A stretch of 7,260 nucleotides of DNA. Origin: Nitrogeniibacter sp041600915. GTDB taxonomy: Bacteria > Pseudomonadota > Gammaproteobacteria > Burkholderiales > Rhodocyclaceae. The position numbers were made by a program, and so were the translations under genes. The stretch lies in the NCBI GenBank assembly GCA_041600915.1, contig JBFIJC010000196.1, positions 1 through 7,260 on the forward strand, read 5' to 3'. Positions within the stretch are counted from its first letter, which is position 1. Each line of letters starts with the position of its first letter. The notes beneath the pieces are model-generated. The model made no database searches. It saw only the letters and a list, made by a program, of their open reading frames with translations, and was not told the origin of the DNA. Shown here piece by piece: positions 1 to 6,073 of this stretch.

Positions 1-1
1 A

Positions 2-1651
2 AACATCTACGTCTGCGATTCGCGTGGCGTGATTCGTGTCGGCCGCGACGCCAACATGGAAGCCAACAAGGCGCGTTATGCGCAGGAGACCGAGCTCACG
101 ACGCTGGGCGAAGTCATCGAAGGCGCGGACATCTTCCTCGGTCTGTCGACCGCGGGCGTGCTCAAGGCCGAGATGGTCTCGCGCATGGCGAACCAGCCGC
201 TGATCTTCGCGCTGTCGAACCCGACGCCGGAAATCATGCCGGAAGAGGCCAAGGCGGTGCGCCCGGATGCGATCATCGCCACCGGTCGTTCCGACTACCC
301 CAATCAGGTCAACAACGTCTTGTGCTTCCCCTTCATCTTCCGTGGTGCGCTCGACGTGGGCGCCACCACCATCACCGAAGAGATGAAGCTGGCCTGCGTG
401 AAAGCCATTGCCGAACTGGCCGAGGCCGAGCAGAGCCATGCCGTGGCGGCGGCGTATGCCGGTGCGGATCTCACCTTCGGTCCGGAATACATCATTCCCA
501 AGCCTTTCGACCCGCGCCTGATCGTCAAGATCGCGCCGGCGGTTGCGCGTGCGGCGATGGAGTCCGGCGTGGCGACGCGCCCGATCGAAGACTTTGCGGC
601 CTACACCGAAAGCCTGTCTGACTTCGTCTACACCTCCGGCATCATCATGAAGCCGGTGTTCTCGCAGGCCAAGAAGATCGAGCCGCAGCACAAACGGGTG
701 CTCTACGCCGAAGGCGAAGATCCGCGCGTGCTGCACGCCGTGCGTGCGGTGGTTGAAGAAGGTCTGGCCCGTCCGATCCTGATCGGTCGTCCGGCCGTGA
801 TCGCGCGGCGCATCACGCGTGCCGGTCTCGACCTGGTCGAAAACCGCGACTTCGATATCGTCAACACCGAAGACGACCCGCGTTACCGCGAGCTGTGGCA
901 GGAATACCGCCAGCTGATGGCCCGTGACGGCGTGACCGAAGAAATCGCGCGCGCCAAGCTGCGTCGCGACACCACCTTGATCGGCGCCATGCTGTTGCGC
1001 CGGGGCGACGCCGATGCGCTGGTGTGCGGCACCTTCGGCACCTACGACTATCACCTCCGTCAGGTCGAGGACGTGATCGGTCTGGCGCCGGATGCCAAGC
1101 GTTTTGCCACCATGAGCATCCTGCTGCTGCCCAAGCGGGTGCTGGCGATCACCGACACCTATGTGAACGAGAGCCCGAACGCCGAAGAAATTGCCGATAT
1201 CGCGGCCATGGCGGCTGACGAGATGAAGCGCTTCGGTATCAAGCCGAAGGTCGCCTTGCTGTCGCATTCAAACTTCGGCAGCGCGCGTACGGCGTCGGCG
1301 CTGAAGATGCGCACGGCGCGCGATCTGCTGGTCGCCAACCGGCCGGATATCGAATGTGACGGCGAGATGCATGCCGACGCCGCGCTCAATCAGGACATCC
1401 GCGATAGCGCCAATGCCGAGTCCAGCCTGATCGGTGAAGCCAATCTGCTGGTGATGCCCAACCTCGATGCGGCCAATATCAGCTTCAATTTGTGCAAGCT
1501 GGCCAACAGCGATGGTGTGACAGTCGGCCCGATTCTGCTCGGTGCTGACAAGTCGGTGCACATCCTGACCTCGTCGGCGACGGTGCGTCGTCTGGTCAAC
1601 ATCACGGCGCTGGCCGTGGTCGACGCCGCCGAGCACCGCGCGCGCCGATAA
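2..1651 (+). CDS. maeB: NADP-dependent malic enzyme with C-terminal phosphotransacetylase-like domain, 5'-truncated by the window
   Basis: Malic enzymes oxidatively decarboxylate malate to pyruvate in the cytoplasm, supplying NADPH and linking the TCA cycle to pyruvate. The frame is open from base 2 with no start in view, and the visible 549 residues are about the last 70% of a roughly 760-residue MaeB. An in-frame GTG at 29 is internal, because coding similarity (NIYVCDSRGVIRVGR) runs through it. Visible residues about 40-115 hold the end of the NAD(P)-binding malic domain, with FALSNPTPE and the hallmark GRSDYPNQVNNVLCFPFIFR (from base 284). From about base 656 to the end runs a PTA_PTB-type domain (RVLYAEGEDPRVLHAVRA, then LLSHSNFGSAR, ending LVNITALAVVDAAEHRARR). 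In E. coli MaeB this domain is regulatory (acetyl-CoA responsive) rather than a working acetyltransferase. I assume the same here but cannot show it. A strong terminator follows the stop, so this gene ends its transcript. Confidence 0.95.
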   Translation, partial: NIYVCDSRGVIRVGRDANMEANKARYAQETELTTLGEVIEGADIFLGLSTAGVLKAEMVSRMANQPLIFALSNPTPEIMPEEAKAVRPDAIIATGRSDYPNQVNNVLCFPFIFRGALDVGATTITEEMKLACVKAIAELAEAEQSHAVAAAYAGADLTFGPEYIIPKPFDPRLIVKIAPAVARAAMESGVATRPIEDFAAYTESLSDFVYTSGIIMKPVFSQAKKIEPQHKRVLYAEGEDPRVLHAVRAVVEEGLARPILIGRPAVIARRITRAGLDLVENRDFDIVNTEDDPRYRELWQEYRQLMARDGVTEEIARAKLRRDTTLIGAMLLRRGDADALVCGTFGTYDYHLRQVEDVIGLAPDAKRFATMSILLLPKRVLAITDTYVNESPNAEEIADIAAMAADEMKRFGIKPKVALLSHSNFGSARTASALKMRTARDLLVANRPDIECDGEMHADAALNQDIRDSANAESSLIGEANLLVMPNLDAANISFNLCKLANSDGVTVGPILLGADKSVHILTSSATVRRLVNITALAVVDAAEHRARR

Positions 1652-1670
1652 TCTTCGCGCAGCAAGATGA

Positions 1671-1702
1671 AACGGGGCGCCTTCGGGTGCCCCGTTTTTT
1701 TT
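1671..1702 (+). terminator. Intrinsic (rho-independent) terminator of maeB
   Basis: An 11-bp stem (1671-1681 pairing with 1686-1696, one G-U pair at 1679/1688) closes on a TTCG tetraloop (1682-1685) and runs into eight T residues (1695-1702). It starts 20 bases after the maeB stop. The stable UUCG loop and T tract make this a near-ideal terminator. The left side has only a short A run, so it is best read as + strand only. It separates maeB from pldA. Confidence 0.95.
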
Positions 1703-1764
1703 CGCCCGAGGGCGCCGACGCCACGCGAAGACACCGACAGCGCGCCGATCAAATCGCACACGGC

Positions 1765-1770
1765 TAGAAT
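1765..1770 (+). promoter_or_regulatory. Possible -10 box (TAGAAT) of the pldA promoter
   Basis: TAGAAT is one mismatch from the sigma70 TATAAT consensus and lies 30 bases upstream of the pldA ATG, in the short gap that follows the maeB terminator, where a promoter is needed. I see no convincing -35 hexamer at 16-18 bases spacing, so the call rests on this box and its position. The rest of the 1703-1800 gap shows nothing else recognisable, and no clear Shine-Dalgarno sequence precedes the ATG. Confidence 0.35.
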
Positions 1771-1800
1771 AGGCACTCGATTCCAATCCGTGCCCTGATC

Positions 1801-2970
1801 ATGATGTGTCGTCTGACTTCCATAGTGTGTGCCGCGCTTTTGGCGCTGGCAGCCTTTCCGGCGAGCGCTGAGCGCCTCCTGTCGGCCGAGCGCACGCACG
1901 CCCGCGCCGGCCAGGCTTTTGTATTGACCGTCATGGACACCCGCGCCAACGCGACGCTGCCCGAGCAGCTCGAAGCCAGTGTGACGCTGGGCGATCGCAA
2001 GCTCATCGTGCAGCTCAATGCGCAGGCGGCCGCCGTTGGCGCGACGCGGCGTTACAGCTTTGACTGGCCGGCCGAAGTGCTGGGCCTGTCGGTTCTCAGC
2101 TTGAACGCTGACAGCAGTGCGCAGCTGATGGTGCTGGCCGAGCGTCCGGGCTGGAGCGCCGGTGGCGATCCGCTCGCGCGTCAGCAGCAACTGCCCAGCG
2201 CTGCTGGCATGGTGGCACCGGCCGGGCAGGTCGCGGCGGATGTGATCCCGGCCAAGCCGGCCTTGTCTTTTTACGACCCGATGTACTTCATTTTTGGTGC
2301 CAACAGTGGTGCGTCGGCGCGCTTCCAGCTGAGCTTCAAATACCGCTTGTTTGATGATGAGGGCGCGGTCGTCGGCATGCTGCCTTTCCTGGGCGGCCTG
2401 CATTTCGGCTACACCCAGACCTCGCTGTGGGATCTGGATTCCGACTCGGCGCCTTTCCGTGACACCAGCTATCGCCCGGCGCTGTTTTATGAATGGGACA
2501 TCCCCGTCGCCGCCGGCAGTCGCCATCAGAGCTGGCTGCGCGCCGGCGTCGAGCACGAGTCCAACGGACGCGATGGCGAGAAGTCGCGCAGTATCAATAT
2601 CGCTTTTGTGCAGGCGGACTGGCAGTATCGCCTGGGCGAGGGCAAGAGCCACATCGGCGTCACGCCCAAGCTGTGGGGCTATCTCGAGAAGTCCGACAAT
2701 CCGGACATCCACCGCTATCGTGGCTACGGTGAGCTCGGGCTGCGCTTCGGCCGTGATGATGGCTGGCTGACCAAGATCATGCTGCGCCGGGGCAAGGGCG
2801 GGGTGGGCACCTCGCAGGTTGATGTGTCCTACCCGCTGCGGCAGAGTATCTTTTCGTCCGTCGGCGCCTTCCTTCATCTGCAATACTTCGATGGCGAAGG
2901 GGAAACCCTGCTGGATTACCAGCGCGCCGGCCAACCACAATTGCGGATCGGTGTTTCGATCGTCCGTTGA
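1801..2970 (+). CDS. pldA: Outer-membrane phospholipase A (OMPLA/PldA) with an N-terminal extra domain
   Basis: OMPLA is a calcium-dependent beta-barrel lipase that dimerises and cleaves acyl chains from phospholipids that reach the outer leaflet. Residues 1-23 form a signal peptide (hydrophobic core, cleavage after ASA). The barrel starts near YDPMYFIFG (residue 158) and contains FQLSFKYRL, FGYTQTSLWDL and PFRDTSYRPALFYEWD. The active-site segment EHESNGR supplies His252 and Ser254, and Asn266 follows 14 residues after the His. This matches the E. coli H142/S144/N156 spacing, and Arg257 and Ser262 match R147 and S152 near the calcium site. The protein has 389 residues against about 289 in E. 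coli. The excess is residues 24-157, which look beta-strand-rich with a Pro/Ala/Gln linker. The C-terminus reads GVSIVR and lacks the usual terminal aromatic. Two tandem ATGs (1801, 1804) could start it; a later Met would remove the signal peptide. qor follows 16 bases on. Confidence 0.92.
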   Translation: MMCRLTSIVCAALLALAAFPASAERLLSAERTHARAGQAFVLTVMDTRANATLPEQLEASVTLGDRKLIVQLNAQAAAVGATRRYSFDWPAEVLGLSVLSLNADSSAQLMVLAERPGWSAGGDPLARQQQLPSAAGMVAPAGQVAADVIPAKPALSFYDPMYFIFGANSGASARFQLSFKYRLFDDEGAVVGMLPFLGGLHFGYTQTSLWDLDSDSAPFRDTSYRPALFYEWDIPVAAGSRHQSWLRAGVEHESNGRDGEKSRSINIAFVQADWQYRLGEGKSHIGVTPKLWGYLEKSDNPDIHRYRGYGELGLRFGRDDGWLTKIMLRRGKGGVGTSQVDVSYPLRQSIFSSVGAFLHLQYFDGEGETLLDYQRAGQPQLRIGVSIVR

Positions 2971-2974
2971 TCGC

Positions 2975-2980
2975 AGGAGA
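2975..2980 (+). promoter_or_regulatory. Shine-Dalgarno site of qor
   Basis: AGGAGA sits 6 bases before the ATG at 2987, just after the pldA stop. It fixes the qor start: the same frame is open further upstream from 2819, but that stretch overlaps the pldA coding region and shows no Qor similarity. Confidence 0.85.
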
Positions 2981-2986
2981 ACGCAT

Positions 2987-3964
2987 ATGAGTCACGCCAT
3001 TCGCTTTCACGAGACCGGCGGCCCCGAGGTTTTGCGCTGGGAGGCTGTCGACGTGCCCGCCCCTTCCGCGGGTGAAGTCACCCTGCGCCAGCATGCGGTG
3101 GGTCTCAACTTTATCGACACCTACCACCGCAGCGGACTGTACCCGGTGCCGTTGCCCTCGGGCATCGGCCTCGAGGGCGCGGGTGAAGTCATTGCCGTGG
3201 GCGAGGGCGTCACCGAGCTGCGCGTCGGTGACCGTGTGGCCTACGCAGGCGGCCCGATTGGTGCTTACGCGCAGCAGCGCAACATGCCGGCCGACCGGCT
3301 GGTGAAGCTGCCCGAAGGCATTGCCTACGAGCAGGGCGCGGCCATGATGCTGCAGGGGATGACGGCGCAGTATCTGCTGCGCCAGACCTACCGGGTGCAG
3401 CCCGGCGACACCATTCTCATTCACGCCGCCGCCGGTGGCGTCGGGCTGATTGCCTGCCAGTGGGCCAAGGCGCTCGGCGCGACGGTGATCGGCACCGTGG
3501 GTTCGGATGAAAAGGCCGCGCTGGCCAAAGCGCATGGCTGCGACCACACGATTCTCTACACCCGCGAGAAATTCGCTGACCGGGTGCGCGAGATCACCGG
3601 CGGCAAGGGCGTGCCGGTGGTGTACGACTCGATCGGCAAAGACACCTTCATGGACTCGCTCAGCTGCCTGCGGCCGCGCGGCATGATGGTCACCTACGGC
3701 AATGCCACCGGGCAGGTCGCGCCCTTTGATCTCAGCCTGCTGGGCAAGATGGGCTCGCTGTTCGTAACCCGGCCGACGCTGTTTGGCTACGCCGCCGAGC
3801 GCGCCGCTTTGGTGGCCATGGCAAATGAACTGTTCGACATCGTGGGCAGCGGCAAGGTGAAAATCGAAGTGCGGCAACGCTATGCGCTGGCAGATGCGGC
3901 AAATGCGCATCGTGATCTTGAGGCGCGCAAGACCACCGGCTCGACCGTGCTGGATCCGGCATGA
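2987..3964 (+). CDS. qor: NADPH:quinone oxidoreductase, zinc-free medium-chain dehydrogenase/reductase
   Basis: This cytosolic enzyme family reduces quinones with NADPH. The product has 325 residues, close to E. coli Qor (327), and it matches that family from end to end. It opens with FHETGGPEVLRWE, then has the substrate-side signature NFIDTYHRSGLYPVPLPSG, and the Rossmann glycine motif AAAGGVGLIACQWAKALGA (starting near residue 147) that binds NADPH. It continues with EITGGKGVPVVYDSIGKDT and ends with the family tail AHRDLEARKTTGSTVLDPA. I see no zinc-ligand Cys/His pattern, as expected for this zinc-free branch. It lies 16 bases after pldA. Its TGA overlaps the ATG of the next gene (ATGA at 3961-3964), so the two are probably translationally coupled. 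The physiological substrate cannot be read from the sequence; family members can act on various quinones or enones. Confidence 0.95.
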   Translation: MSHAIRFHETGGPEVLRWEAVDVPAPSAGEVTLRQHAVGLNFIDTYHRSGLYPVPLPSGIGLEGAGEVIAVGEGVTELRVGDRVAYAGGPIGAYAQQRNMPADRLVKLPEGIAYEQGAAMMLQGMTAQYLLRQTYRVQPGDTILIHAAAGGVGLIACQWAKALGATVIGTVGSDEKAALAKAHGCDHTILYTREKFADRVREITGGKGVPVVYDSIGKDTFMDSLSCLRPRGMMVTYGNATGQVAPFDLSLLGKMGSLFVTRPTLFGYAAERAALVAMANELFDIVGSGKVKIEVRQRYALADAANAHRDLEARKTTGSTVLDPA

Positions 3965-4320
3965 TGTGGCCCGTGCGCCGCTGGGCGCTTGCCCTGCTGA
4001 TGGCGTTTGCCATGGGCGCGCAGGCCGCCGAGCCCATGCCGAGCCCGGCCGGTGCCGCGCATCTGAAAGCCGAGCGGGTGCGCATCGAGCGCGCTTTCGT
4101 CGACGAAGTTGCCGGTATTGCAGCTGCGTCCGCGGCGCAGGTGCGACGGGGCATCCCCGATGGCCCGCGTATCACCGACACCGGTCGTAGGGTGATTGAA
4201 AGCCTTGAGCATCAAATGGGTCGTCCGCTGAGCGACGACCAGCGTGCCGCCATTCAAGCGGCCGATGCGCGGCGCGAGGCGGCCCTGGCCCGCGCGCGGG
4301 CCGAAGCGGCCCGGCGCTGA
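3961..4320 (+). CDS. Small secreted (periplasmic) protein of unknown function
   Basis: I do not recognise this 119-residue protein. It begins with a clear Sec signal peptide: positive RR at 6-7, a hydrophobic core (WALALLMAFAMG) and AQA/A cleavage near residue 22. There is no lipobox cysteine, so it should be soluble in the periplasm. The mature part of about 97 residues is charged and Ala/Arg/Glu-rich. It looks mainly helical, with RVRIERAFVDEVAGIAA, then a Gly/Pro break at RRGIPDGPRITDTGRR, then long helices ending REAALARARAEAARR. Its ATG overlaps the qor stop by 4 bases (a second ATG at 3964 is possible), and no strong ribosome site precedes it, so coupled translation is likely. Codon use resembles its neighbours. 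Overlap plus an intact signal peptide argues that it is a real gene. Its function is unknown. Confidence 0.75.
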   Translation: MMWPVRRWALALLMAFAMGAQAAEPMPSPAGAAHLKAERVRIERAFVDEVAGIAAASAAQVRRGIPDGPRITDTGRRVIESLEHQMGRPLSDDQRAAIQAADARREAALARARAEAARR

Positions 4321-4335
4321 TACACCCACAATAAC

Positions 4336-4340
4336 AAGGA
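4336..4340 (+). promoter_or_regulatory. Shine-Dalgarno site of the acyl-CoA thioesterase gene
   Basis: AAGGA lies 9 bases before the ATG at 4350 and supports that start over in-frame ATGs at 4377 and 4389. Confidence 0.75.
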
Positions 4341-4349
4341 CATTCCCCC

Positions 4350-4841
4350 ATGGACCTCCCCGCCCACCAACTGACCATGACGGTGCTGATGACACCCGAG
4401 ATGGCCAATTTTTCCGGCAAGGTGCACGGCGGCGCCGTGCTGCGCCTGCTCGATCAGGTGGCCTACGCCTGCGCCAGCCGCTACGCCGCACGCTATGTGG
4501 TGACGCTGTCGGTTGATCAGGTGATGTTCCGCGAGCCGATCATTGTCGGCGAGCTGGTCACCTTTCTGGCCAGCGTGAATTACACCGGTAAGTCGTCGAT
4601 GGAAGTCGGCATCAAGGTCATGGCTGAGAACATCCGCACCCAGGATGTGCGCCACGCCAACAGCTGCTTTTTCACCATGGTGGCGGTGGATGATGATGGC
4701 AAGCCCGCGCCGGTGCCGCCGCTGCGGCCCTTCAGCCCCAAGGAGAAGCGGCGCTTCGAAGCCGCCGAGGCCCGCAAGGCCTTGCGCCACGAGCTGGAAA
4801 AGCGCTTTGCCGAAACCCACGGCCACGAGGAAAAGGGCTGA
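4350..4841 (+). CDS. Acyl-CoA thioesterase, hotdog fold (YciA/BACH-like acyl-CoA hydrolase)
   Basis: Members hydrolyse acyl-CoA to free acid and CoA in the cytoplasm and work as oligomers of hotdog domains. The 163-residue product has one such domain. Residues 18-36 (MANFSGKVHGGAVLRLLDQ) form the loop and central helix with Asn20, the HGG turn (26-28) and Asp35, in the positions where this family places its catalytic and oxyanion residues. VTLSVDQVMFREPIIVGE is the conserved strand that follows. After about residue 125 comes a Pro-rich stretch, then a highly charged helical tail (SPKEKRRFEAAEARKALRHELEKRF), as in many longer bacterial acyl-CoA hydrolases. Chain-length preference cannot be read from sequence. 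It starts 29 bases after the small secreted protein and no terminator intervenes, so it may belong to the pldA-qor transcript. Confidence 0.88.
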   Translation: MDLPAHQLTMTVLMTPEMANFSGKVHGGAVLRLLDQVAYACASRYAARYVVTLSVDQVMFREPIIVGELVTFLASVNYTGKSSMEVGIKVMAENIRTQDVRHANSCFFTMVAVDDDGKPAPVPPLRPFSPKEKRRFEAAEARKALRHELEKRFAETHGHEEKG

Positions 4842-4886
4842 CACACTGCCGCTGCGCTGTTATCGAGGCCTTTCGCTGAGCATGGG

Positions 4887-4902
4887 CGGCATCGCGATGC
4901 CG
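4887..4902 (+). repeat. Perfect 16-base palindrome upstream of the rhomboid gene
   Basis: CGGCATCGCGATGCCG is exactly its own reverse complement, and the flanking bases add one G-T pair (4886/4903). It lies in the 89-base gap between the thioesterase stop and the rhomboid ATG, 28 bases before that ATG. There is no T tract after it, so it is not an intrinsic terminator. It could be a dimeric regulator's operator or a 5' leader hairpin. The gap holds no other clear element. A TATAAG box at 4919-4924 could be a -10, but it has no good -35. Confidence 0.6.
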
Positions 4903-4930
4903 TCACCGTCGTCTGGTGTATAAGAAGCGC

Positions 4931-6049
4931 ATGCCTGCACCCCGCATCCCGACCCCCGAGGAATTTGCCGACGCCTTGTTTGCGCGGGTGCCTGTCGTCT
5001 GGGCGACGGCGGGTCTGATCGCGGCAAATCTGCTGATCTTCGTCGGGCTGGCCTTGAGCGCCGGCGAGGTATGGCATATCCCCGGCGCCTTGCTCGCCGA
5101 CTGGGGCGGCAACTACGCGGTGCAAACTTATGGCGGGCAGCCGTGGCGGCTGCTGAGCGGTGTGTTTCTGCACGGCGGATTGCTGCATGTGTCACTCAAC
5201 ATGCTGGCGCTGTATCAGGGCGGGCAACTGGCCGAGCGCGTGTTTTGCTCGCGCCCCTTTTTGCTGATCTATTTGCTGTGCGGCCTTGTCGCCAGCGTGG
5301 CCAGCGTGTGGTGGCGGCCGAGCGGCTTGAGCATCGGCGCTTCGGGCGCGGTCTTTGGTGTGTTTGGCGCTTTGCTTGGCTATGTGCTGGTCAGCCGCGA
5401 TTCCATTCCCGCGGACACGGTGCGCCGCTTGCGGCGCGGCTTGCTGATATTCATTGCCTACTCGCTGGCGGCGGGGCTGTTGATTCCGGGCATCGACAAC
5501 GCCGCCCATATCGGCGGTTTGCTGACCGGCATCGTGCTTGGCGCGGCGCTGGCGCCTGCCAGCCGGAGCGCGCGCGGCGGGCGATGGCGTGCCGGCGTCG
5601 GCGGCGCCGTGCTGCTGTCGGCGACGCTGGCCTTGTGGATGACGGTCACGCCCCCGAAGCGCCCGGCGCCGAGTGTGAGTGCCTTGCCTGTCGCCTTGCA
5701 GCAGCAGTTGTCCGAGACCGAATACCATCTGGTGACGCGTCATCACTGGGTGCTCGACGCCCTGCGCAGCGGGCAGATGTCCACGCAAGAAGGGCTGCGG
5801 GTGATCGAAACCGAGCTGATGCCGGGCTGGGCCGCATTGGCCGACGCGCTGGACGCGGCGCCGGCGAGTGCCTGGCAGGCGCCGGTGTTTGCCCGCTACG
5901 CCCGGCTGCGTCGGGAGGCCCTGCAGGCGCTGACCATGGGCATGGAAACCGGCGATCCGCGCTGGCTGGAACTGTCGAATGCATTGCAGGCAAATGCCGA
6001 TACGCTGATCGGTCAGGCCTTGCAATTGAATGCGCCGCCACCGAATTGA
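4931..6049 (+). CDS. Rhomboid-family intramembrane serine protease with a long C-terminal domain
   Basis: Rhomboids cleave transmembrane helices inside the membrane. The 372-residue product shows the core motifs: FLHGGLLHVSLN with His86 and Asn90 (the HxxxN pattern of GlpG H150/N154), the catalytic Ser138 in GASGAVFG, and the catalytic His193 in NAAHIGG. This is a Ser/His dyad with GlpG-like order. I count about seven hydrophobic segments (near 22-44, 83-103, 109-128, 138-155, 169-185, 192-208, 222-240). Arg-rich loops at 165-169 and 212-220 would be cytoplasmic, which places the C-terminus in the periplasm. Residues 241-372 form a Pro-rich linker and then a helical, soluble-looking domain with no motif I know. 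I chose ATG 4931 because coding similarity does not need the GTG at 4916, but neither start has a strong ribosome site. The AEC permease gene follows after 24 bases, suggesting co-transcription. Confidence 0.93.
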   Translation: MPAPRIPTPEEFADALFARVPVVWATAGLIAANLLIFVGLALSAGEVWHIPGALLADWGGNYAVQTYGGQPWRLLSGVFLHGGLLHVSLNMLALYQGGQLAERVFCSRPFLLIYLLCGLVASVASVWWRPSGLSIGASGAVFGVFGALLGYVLVSRDSIPADTVRRLRRGLLIFIAYSLAAGLLIPGIDNAAHIGGLLTGIVLGAALAPASRSARGGRWRAGVGGAVLLSATLALWMTVTPPKRPAPSVSALPVALQQQLSETEYHLVTRHHWVLDALRSGQMSTQEGLRVIETELMPGWAALADALDAAPASAWQAPVFARYARLRREALQALTMGMETGDPRWLELSNALQANADTLIGQALQLNAPPPN

Positions 6050-6073
6050 GCGTGGCGGTATGAAGAGAGTCCG

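Noticed and set aside
1801..1869. Possible lipoprotein signal in the PldA leader because of Cys3 and Cys10
   Set aside because: The residues before Cys10 (SIV) do not fit a lipobox and the cysteine is too near the N-terminus. The ASA cleavage site after residue 23 fits an ordinary Sec signal.
1390..2940. Long open frame of about 516 codons on the - strand opposite the maeB end and pldA
   Set aside because: It lies antisense to two well-supported genes and crosses the maeB terminator. Its product is His/Gln/Arg-rich with no recognisable motif, which is the usual mirror image of GC-rich coding sequence.
2819..2986. Upstream in-frame extension of qor
   Set aside because: It overlaps the 3' end of pldA, carries no Qor similarity, and a good AGGAGA site marks the ATG at 2987 instead.
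2777..3910. Open frame of about 377 codons on the - strand opposite qor
   Set aside because: The + strand Qor match is continuous over the same bases and decides the coding strand. No domain is visible in the antisense product.
5291..5308. Short tandem repeat GCCAGCGTG x2
   Set aside because: It lies inside the rhomboid coding sequence and simply encodes a repeated Ala-Ser-Val in a membrane segment.
5071..6063. A 330-codon + strand frame within the rhomboid gene
   Set aside because: It is Arg/Ala-rich without motifs, while the overlapping frame encodes all rhomboid catalytic residues and membrane segments.
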